Assembly (NCBI GenBank): GCA_036873755.1
Contig: JAVTVY010020273.1
Location: forward strand, 1 to 64,000
Reading direction: 5' to 3'
Source of the DNA: Hanleya hanleyi
Lineage: Eukaryota; Mollusca; Polyplacophora; Lepidopleurida; Hanleyidae
DNA: 64,000 nt
Part shown: positions 51,535 to 60,245 of the stretch, piece by piece
Position numbering within the stretch: position 1 is the stretch's first letter
Layout: every line of letters begins with the position of its first letter
The notes under the pieces: model-generated
Database searches by the model: none
Seen by the model: the letters and a program-made list of their open reading frames with translations, nothing else
Told to the model about the DNA's origin: nothing
Position numbers and translations under genes: made by a program

Positions 51535-52100
51535 ATGGTAAGCCGCGTTTTACAATAAACGTTTGAATTGCAAAAAGTCACCAGAAATTTGGAAAACTGT
51601 AACGTGAATCGACGAAGCTGAAGAGAGATTGTTTCCTAAATCGCAAGAAAATGTTGGACGAACCGCAAAAATGGACAATGTTGAATATAAAGAAAATCAA
51701 AGAAACTGTTAAAATTATCAATATCCCCTGTGGGTTAACGTACGTTCTCGCTATTGCTAGCTATCGTTTGGGCTTCTGGATGTTGCCGTTCCTGTCATCG
51801 ATTATAACGCTTGTCCGATTTATTTTGCAACGAAAGGAGATTGTTTGATCTACATAGACCATGCGCTGTGTGGACAAAAGATAAAGGTGGGTGTGGATGA
51901 CGTTGTACAAGGCAGCTATAACAATTTTGGGATCTTAAATATCGGCAAATGATGTATCCGCTTAAAAAACCGACCTTGCTTTTTCTGGAAAAGATGGTTT
52001 CGGATTAAACCGGCATGTCATTTGAGCTGGTAATTGATCGTGTATATTGAGCGAAAACGATAATCATAGAACAGTCCTCGATGCTGCGATGTAGCTATGC
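51535..52100 (+). repeat. Diverged duplicated segment, copy D
   Basis: Partner of 49,800-50,340. The short frame at 51,651-51,848, with a hydrophobic stretch, is not preserved in the other copy. Confidence 0.6.
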
Positions 52101-52525
52101 CGTCAGTGGAATATAGCGTAGCTATCACACTGATTTCCTGGGCGATCACGGACTCTCTGTGTGACCAATGGCCAATATGGAAAGTCATCTCTAAACACGT
52201 TTGTGTTATTTAACCCTAACTGGCCTGGGCTTTTTGGGACCTGTTGTGGCGTGGGGGGCGAATTGGCCCCCCTAAATCCCCCCCTCCCCCTTGAGCCAGC
52301 TGCAGGGGGTTGAAACTTACCACACTATACCCTTGGGTCAAGCTCTACCAGAAAATGTAAAAAATCCAAGATGGCCGCTTCGATGACGTCACAGTGACGG
52401 CATTTTTTGGTCGATTTTTCAGCCAAATTTTCCATTTTTTTTATTTATGCAATTTCTCCGCAAAAACTGCATGGTAAATTAGTAAATATTAATGTGATGT
52501 GAAATAAAATAGCTTTTGTCCGTTT

Positions 52526-52531
52526 TTCGTC
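52526..52531. repeat. Target-site duplication TTCGTC (left)
   Basis: Identical to 60,240-60,245. The empty relative at 36,327-36,332 has one copy (TTCATC in the matching orientation). Confidence 0.85.
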
Positions 52532-52864
52532 AGTAGTAGTGTCTACGGAAAAAAGGTAACCTTTTGCCGGGGGAGGTAACTCTTGCATCCGACAGGTGGC
52601 GTTGTAGTGGCGGTTATAGATTGCATCAGCATTGGCTGTGTGCCAAGATTTGACCACTATAGGTCCGTTAACCTTTGACCTTGTATTCCTCCGCGGTGAT
52701 GCGGTCATGTCTGTCGGTGATGCGGTCGCGGAAAAAAGCTTCCGCGGAGAAAAAGTAGTCCCCAAAATTCAAATACGCTGCATGGTCCGATTGGGTCGAG
52801 TGAGGTATCAATGTGAAGCATTCGTGAAGGGGCATCCGATGGGCTGGGTGTGGGGTTGAAATAG

Positions 52865-53990
52865 CGTCATTCTGTGCATGCGCGGTGGACCAAGGGAATG
52901 GAAATAGACGTTTTGGGGTCTCGGGGAGCCACTAATGGTCCAATTGGGTCATATGAGGTATCAATGTGAAGCCTATGTGAGGGGGCATCCGACGGATGGG
53001 TGTGGGGTTGGAATATCGGCATTCTGCGCATGCGCAGTAGACCAAGGGTATGAAAATAGACGTTTTGGGGTCTAGGGGAGCCACTATTGGTCCGATTGGG
53101 TCATATGAGGTATCAATGTGAAGCCTATGTGAGGGGCCTCCGACGGGTGGGTGTGGGGTTGGAATATCGTCAATCTGCGCATGCGCGGTAGACCAAGGGT
53201 ATGGAATAGACGTTTTGGGATCTAGGGGAGCCCCTAATGGGCCGATGGAGTCGAGTGAGGTATCACTGTGAAGCCTATGTGAGAGGGCATCCGCCTGGAC
53301 TAGTATCTCGGCCGTTGTCAACATTCTGCGCATGCGCAAACAGGGAATTGTGGGAAAAAGGTATGGAAATAGACGTTTTGGGGTCTGAATGGGCCACTTG
53401 TGGTCCTATGGAGTCGTATGGGGTATCCATGTGAAGCGTATGTAAGGGGGCATCCGACGGGGTGGATGTGACGTGGAACTGACGTCATTCTGCGCATGCG
53501 CAGTAGATCAAGAGTATGGAAATAGACGTTTTGAGGTCGAGGTGGGCCACTATTGGTCCTATGGAGACGTATGAGGTATCAATGTGAATCATTCGTGAAG
53601 GAGCATCTGACTGGGTGGATCTGGGGTAGGAATATCGTCATTCTGCGCATGCGCGGTGGACCAAGTGTATGGAAGCAGACGTTTTCGGGTCTGGGTGGTC
53701 CACTAGTGGTCCTATGGAGTCGAGTGAGGTATCAATGTGAAGCCTATGTGAGGGGGCATCTGCCTGGACTAGTGTGTCGTCCGTGTTCAACATTCTGCGC
53801 ATGCGCAGACAGGGAATTGTGGGTAAAGTGCATTGCAGTGAACGTTTTAGGACATAGGGGATCCCCTAATGGGCCGATGGAGCCGTATGAGGTATCAATG
53901 TGAAGCCTATGTGAGGGGGCATCCGCCTGAACTAGTGTCTCGGCCGTTGTCTACATTCTGCGCATGCGCCAACAGGGAATTGTGAGCAAC
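52865..53990. repeat. Left-arm tandem array of TGCGCATGCGCA-bearing units
   Basis: Seven GCGCATGCGC cores begin (as TGCGC) at 53,025, 53,176, 53,327, 53,491, 53,644, 53,796 and 53,959, with a degenerate one near 52,874. Spacing is 151-153 or 163-164 bp. Between them, units share 'GACGTTTTGGGGTCT', 'TCCTATGGAGTCGTATG'-like and 'GAGGTATCAATGTGAAGCC' blocks. TGCGCATGCGCA fits the consensus of the animal transcription factor NRF1. The array lies downstream of both genes of the arm, near the element end. Open frames here are by-products of the repeat. Confidence 0.85.
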
Positions 53991-54386
53991 GTCCGCCAAC
54001 GCCAAGCTCAACGCTTCAACGCCCTGGTGAATTAGCCCAAAAGCTCTGATTTTCACCTAGCATAACGCCTTGACGCCATGATATAGACAGATGAGAGAAG
54101 AACAACAACAACAAGGATGAGAGAACAACAACAACAACAACGAGTTTTTTTCATATAGTTTATATTCCCCTCCATCATAACATACTCACGCTGGGAGTGC
54201 CGCGTTGGGTATGTTTACAATTCAAGAATACTCTTGTCCGATCAGAGACCGCCATTTGCTCCGGCCATATTCGTTCTTGCCCGTCAGATGTATTCTCGGC
54301 TGCACTTGTCCAATCAGAAGCCGTCCTTAAGAAAGTCCCATCTTCGGCCCTGTTCGCTCTCATCCGTTTGTTCTAATCGTCGTCGG
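53990..54386. other. 3' region of left-arm genes
   Basis: Holds an AACGCC-rich patch (53,988-54,080), an (ACAAC)n run and, on the minus strand, an AATATAAA-like stretch where the right arm has a clean AATAAA. This is the likely 3' end of the left-arm transcript. Confidence 0.45.
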
Positions 54387-54944
54387 TCAAGCCTGGATAT
54401 TCGTCGGCAGCATATCCTGAAACAGTTGTTTGCGCATTCTAATCGCATTTTCCAGGGCCTCGGTGGGTGGTAACCCCATAGCCTCTTCCAAGTGACGCTT
54501 GGTCTTCATGATGGACCTGTGCGTGGGGTCGCCTTTCATTTCAAGCGGTAGTAAGGTATACTGTTCATAGATCGCCATGGCTGTTTTCCTGATGCGGGGC
54601 CGCATTTCGGTGTACGCCTGTTGTAAGTTATCCTGTCCCGCGTCCTCGATCGCTTCAGGGTGAGTATTGATAGCTGCTGTCACAATACGATCCCAGAAGG
54701 TAGGTTCTGCCTCACTTTCCGGGGATGTAGGCTGACTATCTGAGGTCAAGCTCTCCATATCAGTAGATAGACTGTCAACAATCCTGGATTCGGTATCAGT
54801 CGATACACTCTCATCGATCTCTGTATCAGCATCCGATTCAACGGACTCCTCGGCGTCTTCAATCCCATGTATATTTTTCTGGTGTCGCATCATATCGTAA
54901 TGTCTGGTGAACGTGCGTTCACACTCAGAACAAGTATAAGCCAT
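54387..54944 (-). CDS. C2H2 zinc-finger protein with acidic linker (left arm)
   Basis: A 185-residue protein from the ATG at 54,944, chosen because the right-arm copy starts at the same MAYTCSECERTF; an upstream ATG adds 14 residues without counterpart. One C2H2 finger is clear: C5, C8, H21, H26 (C-x2-C-x12-H-x4-H). Residues ~30-85 are rich in Asp, Glu and Ser. The C-terminal ~100 residues look helical and contain RPRIRKTAMAIYEQY, GDPTHRSIM and AIRMRKQLFQDML. That order also occurs at the C-terminus of the neighbouring ATPase, suggesting a shared domain. A one-base deletion relative to the right arm alters the last few residues. The gene lies 149 bp downstream of the ATPase gene, same strand. 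Function unknown; a DNA-binding partner of the ATPase is a guess. Confidence 0.7.
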   Translation of the reverse strand: MAYTCSECERTFTRHYDMMRHQKNIHGIEDAEESVESDADTEIDESVSTDTESRIVDSLSTDMESLTSDSQPTSPESEAEPTFWDRIVTAAINTHPEAIEDAGQDNLQQAYTEMRPRIRKTAMAIYEQYTLLPLEMKGDPTHRSIMKTKRHLEEAMGLPPTEALENAIRMRKQLFQDMLPTNIQA

Positions 54945-54949
54945 GTTGA

Positions 54950-55093
54950 CGGTTGAACGTCGACTGTGCGTTTTTTGGGAATACACTCGCTTTCATAGAC
55001 AGTAACGCCCGCCAACGCCCACTGTTACGCCTTAACGCCCTATATGTACGCCTTAACGCTCGTCTCAACGCTTTAACACACTTTCTTAACGCT
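54950..55093. repeat. AACGC-rich spacer between the two left-arm genes
   Basis: Many short repeats of the type CGCCTTAACGC and CAACGCTTTAACG between the two genes, starting within the last ATPase codons. Similar patches flank the right-arm genes (58,075-58,170; 59,050-59,215) and the centre. Confidence 0.7.
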
Positions 55094-56329
55094 TTAACGT
55101 CGTTTAATGATGCGTTCAAACAAATGTTGCTTTTGTGCTATTGCTCTGACATACGCCGCTTTCCAGTTCATGCCCGAGATTTTCAACATCGACGCTGTTC
55201 TTTCGATTTCCATATGGACTGGATCCTTGTCCAACAATTTCATATGGGTCACGAGGTCGACATACTGCTGACGTAAAGCCCGTCGTAGTCTGGGTGCCAG
55301 TCTGTTATGGACTAAAATTGCGGTTTCTTTTTTCGAATATCCTTTGTGTTGAAACTTGTTTTCTGTGGCCCTCAACGTCTCGCCCATCTCGGCGTCCATA
55401 CTTTCTTTGAACAAATCCTTCCATAGCCTCGAGTTCACATTATGTTCATTCCCTTGTACGGGTACGGGTTGGGCCTTCACGGTTGGGTGATATTCCGGGA
55501 CTGATGGTATGAAGCGGACGCGCTGTATGGGGGTGAGTTGCTGCTGCTGCTCTGCCAGGAGTGGACTCGGCGGATGGTGTAGGGGTATATGACGTTGCGG
55601 TGATTCCTTGCCGGGTAACAGGTGGGTCGTCAGCCGACGATCTTCGGGGATATGGGCTTTTAAATTTACGAACAGGTAGCCGTACGGACGACTTGTCGCC
55701 CCTTGAAACGCCTGCATGAAATGGTCGATGTTCTGAGGATAAATTCGACTACCAAACACACGGATTTGTGCTCTGTCAATGGGATAGGAGAACAACACAA
55801 AGTATTGGCAGTTCAAGGCAATATCTATGGACGCCTTCCCTTGAGGAAAGAGATTCTGGGTCAAATAGATGACGGACAGATTCCGATGATGGGATCCTTT
55901 AGTAAACAAGTCGGCGACGTGTGAATTGTCCTTGGCCGCACTCATCAGATCATCTAGCACTACCACGTTGGTCTGCTCGGGGTCAAAGTAATACGGTTCG
56001 TTTATGTCGTGTGTAATCCCTGGGACGAAGCTCACATTCTGTAACCTTGTAGTTTCGTAGGCGGGCTGCCATTGGCTATAACACCAAACAACACGTGTCG
56101 GAGCTGGGGTTGCCACACCTGCCTCTAAGAACTTCATCACCCAGGACGTCTTTCCACATGCCGTAGGGTCGCTCACCGTCATCGTATAGGGATGCTCTAC
56201 TGCTCTTGTTGGACCTATAGGGGGACTCAGCTGTGTCTCTTGGTTGTGTTTGCGTTGAATGTGCCTGAGCATACTATCGCGACGAGAGAAGGTTCTCTGA
56301 CAGAACGTACACGTACACGACATGTTCAT
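55094..56329 (-). CDS. C2H2-P-loop packaging-type ATPase (left arm, full length)
   Basis: A 411-residue open frame. A C2H2 finger sits at C7, C10, H23, H28. The P-loop region follows: residues 54-61 read DPTACGKT, so the first glycine of the Walker A pattern GxxxxGKT is Asp. The right arm has GPTACGKT. Walker B is NVVVLDD at 121-127, then KGSHHRNLSVIYLTQNLF and a PYGYLFVNLK strand. This resembles the A32/FtsK-HerA-type ATPases of Polintons, polinton-like viruses and poxviruses, which package DNA into capsids. A basic helical C-terminus (~305-411) has APRLRRAL, DKDPVHMEIE and AIAQKQHLFERI. The start at 56,329 matches the right arm's ATG. With D54 the enzyme may be inactive. Confidence 0.75.
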   Translation of the reverse strand: MNMSCTCTFCQRTFSRRDSMLRHIQRKHNQETQLSPPIGPTRAVEHPYTMTVSDPTACGKTSWVMKFLEAGVATPAPTRVVWCYSQWQPAYETTRLQNVSFVPGITHDINEPYYFDPEQTNVVVLDDLMSAAKDNSHVADLFTKGSHHRNLSVIYLTQNLFPQGKASIDIALNCQYFVLFSYPIDRAQIRVFGSRIYPQNIDHFMQAFQGATSRPYGYLFVNLKAHIPEDRRLTTHLLPGKESPQRHIPLHHPPSPLLAEQQQQLTPIQRVRFIPSVPEYHPTVKAQPVPVQGNEHNVNSRLWKDLFKESMDAEMGETLRATENKFQHKGYSKKETAILVHNRLAPRLRRALRQQYVDLVTHMKLLDKDPVHMEIERTASMLKISGMNWKAAYVRAIAQKQHLFERIIKRR

Positions 56330-56896
56330 CAGTCGACCAATACATATGGACTGATGATGGACACAACTTCACCAACACCACCGCCACATACCACCACCAC
56401 CACCACCAACGCCACCACCAACGCCACCACCGGGCGTTGACAGGCGTCAACGCCCGGTGGTGGTGGTAGCCCCGTGTGGCAGAGCTCTTGGATCGGAGCT
56501 CTCGGAGCTCAAACCTTGTGGAGCTCAGAGCTCGCAAATGGCGTCATCGCAGGCATGCGCGTGTACCTGTGCTGCACCCGCACCATGGTGTACCCTATTC
56601 CCTACGGGCTATAGGGTACAGGGTGCAGCACAGGTACACGCGCATGCCTGCGATGACGCCATTTCCGAGCTCTGAGCTCCACAAGCTTTGAGCTCCAAGA
56701 GCTCCGATCCAAGACCTCTGCCACACGGGGGATACCACCACCCCCGTCAACGCCCGGTGGTGGCGTTGGTGGTGGTGTTGGTGGTGTGTGGCGGTGGTCT
56801 TGGTGGAGTTGGTGGTGGTGTGTGTGGTGGTGGTAGAGTCTGTAAATATAGGAATGAACATGTGTCCATCATCAGTCCATATGTATTGGTCGACTG
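56330..56896. repeat. Central palindrome / divergent promoter region
   Basis: The fold point of the element. Around ~56,605 GTACCCTA and TAGGGTAC face each other across a short loop, flanked by inverted 'GTGCTGCACCC', 'CAGGTACACGCGCATGCCTG' and 'CGATGACGCCATTT' arms. Outward lie clusters of GAGCTC (56,482, 56,496, 56,505, 56,521, 56,528 on the left; 56,667, 56,674, 56,690, 56,699 on the right), then (GGTGGT)n/(ACCACC)n tracts with GGCGTTG. The two ATPase genes start on either side and read outward, so this must hold any promoters. A hairpin of this size could also be a replication terminus. Confidence 0.75.
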
Positions 56897-58085
56897 ATGA
56901 ACATGTCGTGTACGTGTACGTTCTGTCAAGGACCTTCTCTCGTCGCGATAGTATGCTCAGGCACATTCAACGCAAACACAACCAAGAGACACAGCCGAGT
57001 CCCGCTATAGGTCCAACAAGAGCAGTAGAGCATCCCTATACGATGACGGTGAGCGGCCCTACGGCATGTGGAAAGACGTCCTGGGCTATGAAGTTCTTAG
57101 AGGCAGGTGTGGCAACCCCAGCTCCGACACGTGTTGTTTGGTGTTATAGCCAATGGCAGCCCGCCTACGAAACTACAAGGTTACAGAATGTGAGCTTCGT
57201 CCCAGGGATTCCCCACGACATAAACGAACCGTATTACTTTGACCCCGAGCAGACCAACGTGGTAGTGCTAGATGATCTGATGAGTGCGGCCAAGGACAAT
57301 TCACACGTCGCCGACTTGCTTACTAAAGGATCCCATCATCGGAATCTGTCCGTCATCTATTTGACCCAGAATCTCTTTCTTCAAGGGAAGGCGTCCAGAG
57401 ATATTGCCTTGAACTGCCAATACTTTGTGTTGTTCTCCAATCCCATTGACAGAGCACAAATCCGTGTGTTTGGTAGTCGAATTTATCCTCAGAACATTGA
57501 CCATTTTATGCAGGCGTTTCAAGAAGCGACAATTCGTCCGTACGGCTACCTGTTCGTAGATTTAAAAGCCCATACCCCCGAAGATCGTCGGCTGACGACC
57601 CACCTGTTACCCGGTGAGGAATCACCACAACGGCCTATACCCCTACGCCATCCGCCGAGTGCACTCCTGGCAAAGCAGCAGCAGAAGCCCACCCCCATAC
57701 AGCGGGCCCGCTTCATACCATCAGTCCTGGAATATCACCCAACCGTGAAGGCCCAGCAACCTTCGCCCTGAAAATGGTATAATGTGAACTTTCAGAGCAT
57801 AATTTGTTCAAAGTATGGTTGCCGGGCTCAGAGCGCGTGTGAATGAGATTTCAACACAAAGATATTCCGAAAAGCCGCTGAGCCACAGCCCATAACAGAT
57901 CGGCACCAGACTACGGCAGGCTGCGTCGCGTATGTCGTCAGTGACTATATGGCTTATTGAGACAGGGCCAGTCCATATGAAATCGAGACTAGCATCGATG
58001 CGAAATGCGGGCATAACTGGAAGCGGCATATGTCAAATCTGCTTCACTTCTTTGGCTGACTGAGCCTTCGTCGGCGACGTTAACG
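56897..58085 (+). pseudogene. Packaging-type ATPase, right-arm copy (broken)
   Basis: Inverted copy of the left-arm ATPase gene. The equivalent ATG is at 56,897, but one base is missing inside the C2H2 finger (after the second Cys codon), which shifts the frame. A long frame open from 56,788 to 57,771 exists only because an unrelated upstream frame (MAVVLVELVV...) happens to join. The ATPase core is well kept and has an intact Walker A, GPTACGKTS, with NVVVLDD and SVIYLTQNLF. It stops at 57,771, about where the left protein goes on for ~110 residues. The remaining sequence to ~58,085 is still recognisably homologous DNA but full of small indels and substitutions. Confidence 0.75.
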
Positions 58086-58213
58086 TTAAAAGTGTGTTAA
58101 GCATTGGCTGGCGCCATTCAAAACGTACGCCTGAGCGTTAAACGTAACGGCGTTGGCGCTGTCTATGGCACAGTGTATTCCAAAAAACTTGCAGTCGACG
58201 TTCAACCGTCAAC

Positions 58214-58786
58214 ATGGCTTATACTTGTTCTGAGTGTGAACGCACGTTCACCAGACATTACGATATGATGCGACACCAAAAAAATATACATGGGATTGAA
58301 GACGCCGAGGAGTCCGTTGAATCGGATGCTGATACAGAGATCGATGAGAGTGTATCGGCTGATACCGAATCCAAGATTGTTGACAGTCTATCTACTGATA
58401 TGGAGAGCTTGACCTCAGATAGTCAGCCTACATCCCAGGAAAGTGAGGCAGAACCTACCTTCTGGGATCGTATTGTGACTGCAGCTATCAATACTCACGC
58501 TGAAGCGATCGAGGACGCGGGACAGGATAACTTACAACAGGCGTACACCGAAATGCGGCCCCGCATCAGGAAAACAGCCATGGCGATCTATGAAACGTAT
58601 ACCTTACTACCGCTTGAAATGAAAGGCGACCCCACGCACAGGTCCATCATGAAGACCAAGCTTCACTTGGAAGAGGCTATGGGGTTACCACCCACCGAGG
58701 CCCTGTAAAATGCGATTAGAATGCGCAAACAACTGTTTCGGGATATGCTGCCCGACGAATATCCAGGCCTGACCGACGACGATTAG
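58214..58786 (+). pseudogene. C2H2 zinc-finger protein, right-arm copy (premature stop)
   Basis: Inverted copy of the left-arm gene, starting at the same MAYTCSECERTF. Open for 164 codons to a TAA at 58,706-58,708, where the left arm has a glutamate codon. Matching sequence continues to a TAG at 58,784-58,786. The finger (C5, C8, H21, H26), acidic stretch and RPRIRKTAMAIYETY are kept. Only a few residues differ from the left copy, in contrast to the wrecked C-terminus of the neighbouring ATPase. The truncated protein could still be made and would lack the last ~26 residues. Confidence 0.75.
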
Positions 58787-58984
58787 AACAAACGGATGAG
58801 AGCGAACAGGGCCGAAGATGGGACTTTCTTAAGGACGGCTTCTGATTGGACAAGTGCAGCCGAGAATACATCTGACGGGCAAGAACGAATATGGCCGGAC
58901 CAAATGTTTGGACAAGAGTATTCTTGAATTGTAAACATACCCAACGCGGCTCCCCCAGCGTGAGTATGTTATGATGGAGGGGAA

Positions 58985-58990
58985 AATAAA
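58985..58990 (+). terminator. Candidate poly(A) signal AATAAA
   Basis: AATAAA about 200 bp after the right-arm C2H2 gene. The inverted left-arm counterpart (near 54,167) reads AATATA. It lies just before a (GTT)n tract. Confidence 0.5.
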
Positions 58991-59229
58991 CTATATGAAA
59001 AAAACTCGTTGTTGTTGTTGTTCTCTCATCCTTGTTGTTGTTGTTCTTCTCTCATCTGTCTATATCATGGCGTCAAGGCGTTATGCTAGGGCGTTAAGGC
59101 GGACGTTGACGAGAGTCACTGCATTTCCAATGAATTAGTGACAATTCCATGAAAATCAGAGCTTTTGGGCTAATTCACCAGGGCGTTGAAGCGTTGAGCT
59201 TGGCGTTGGCGACCGTTGCTCACAATTCC

Positions 59230-60000
59230 CTGTCTGCGCATGCGCAGAATGTAGACAACGGCCGAGATACTAGTCCAGGCGGATGCCCCCTCACATAGGC
59301 TTCACACTGATACCTCATACGGCTCCATCGGCCCATTAGGGGCTCCCCAATATCCTAAAACGTTCTCTGCAATGCACTTTTCCCACAATTCCCTGTCTGC
59401 GCATGCGCAGAATGTTGAACACGGACGACACACTAGTCCAGGCAGATGCCCCCTCACATAGGCTTCACATTGATACCTCACTCGACTCCATAGGACCACT
59501 AGTGGCCCACCCCGATCCCAAAACGTCTATTTCCATACCCTTGGTCCACCGCGCATGCGCAGAATGACGAAATTTCTACCCCTCATCCACCCTCATTGAT
59601 ACCTCACACGACTCCATAGGACCAATAGTGGCCCACCTCGACCTCAAAACGTCTATTTCCATACACTTGGTCTACTGCGCATGCGCAGAATGACGTCAGT
59701 TCCACGTCACACCCACCCCGTCGGATGCCCCATCACATAGGCTTCACATGGATACCGCATACGACTCCATAGGACCACAAGTGGCCCATTCAGACCCCAA
59801 AACGTCTATTTCCATACCCTTTTCCCACAATTCCCTGTTTGCGCATGCGCAGAATGTTGTCAACGGCCGAGATACTAGTCCAGGCGGATGCCCTCTCACA
59901 TAGGCTTCACAGTGATACCTCACTCGACTCCATCGGCCCATTAGGAGCTCCCCTAGATCCCAAAACGTCTATTCCATACCCTTGGTCTACCGCGCATGCT
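59230..60000. repeat. Right-arm tandem array of TGCGCATGCGCA-bearing units
   Basis: Inverted, shorter counterpart of the left array. GCGCATGCGC-bearing 12-mers begin at 59,235, 59,398, 59,550, 59,676 and 59,840, with a truncated CGCGCATGC at 59,991. The left arm has seven full sites, so units have been lost or gained since the arms separated. Confidence 0.85.
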
Positions 60001-60239
60001 TCACATTGATACCTCACTCGACCCAATCGGACCATGCAGCGTATTTGAATTTTGGGGACTACTTTTTCCCCGCGGAAGCTTTTTTCGGCGACCGTATCAC
60101 TGCCAGACATGACCGCATCACCGCGGAGGAATACAAGGTCAAAGGTTAACGGGCCTATAGTGATCAAAACTTGGCACACAGCCAATGCTGATGCAATCTA
60201 TAACCGCCACTACACCTTTTTTCCGTAGACACTACTACT

Positions 60240-60245
60240 TTCGTC
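60240..60245. repeat. Target-site duplication TTCGTC (right)
   Basis: Directly follows the ACTACTACT terminus and matches the left copy. Confidence 0.85.

Larger units (their letters stand above)
52532..60239. mobile_element. 7.7-kb palindromic Polinton/adintovirus-like element
   Basis: The left end AGTAGTAGTGTCTACGG is matched by its reverse complement at the right end (CCGTAGACACTACTACT), and TTCGTC directly flanks both sides (52,526-52,531 and 60,240-60,245). The left and right arms are inverted copies joined at a central hairpin near 56,605, with the right arm ~440 bp shorter. Each arm carries an ATPase gene, a small C2H2 gene and a repeat array. AG-starting termini, a 6-bp target duplication and a packaging-type ATPase are Polinton features. 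The usual polymerase B, integrase and capsid genes are absent. It could be a non-autonomous derivative or an integrated head-to-head dimer of a hairpin-ended element. Confidence 0.75.

Noticed and set aside
52932..53339. 135-codon open frame on the minus strand, and similar frames at 53,553-53,903 and 59,302-60,185
   Set aside because: They run through the tandem NRF1-like repeat units and repeat the same peptides. Their frames are not kept between arms, so they are by-products of the repeat.
54953..55276. 107-codon plus-strand frame rich in LNAL repeats
   Set aside because: Antisense to the ATPase end and spacer. The repeats reflect the AACGC-rich DNA.
56788..56937. N-terminal extension (MAVVLVELVV...) of the right-arm ATPase frame
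   Set aside because: It comes from the GGTGGT tract in a frame different from the true start at 56,897 and joins the ATPase frame only because of the one-base deletion in the finger.
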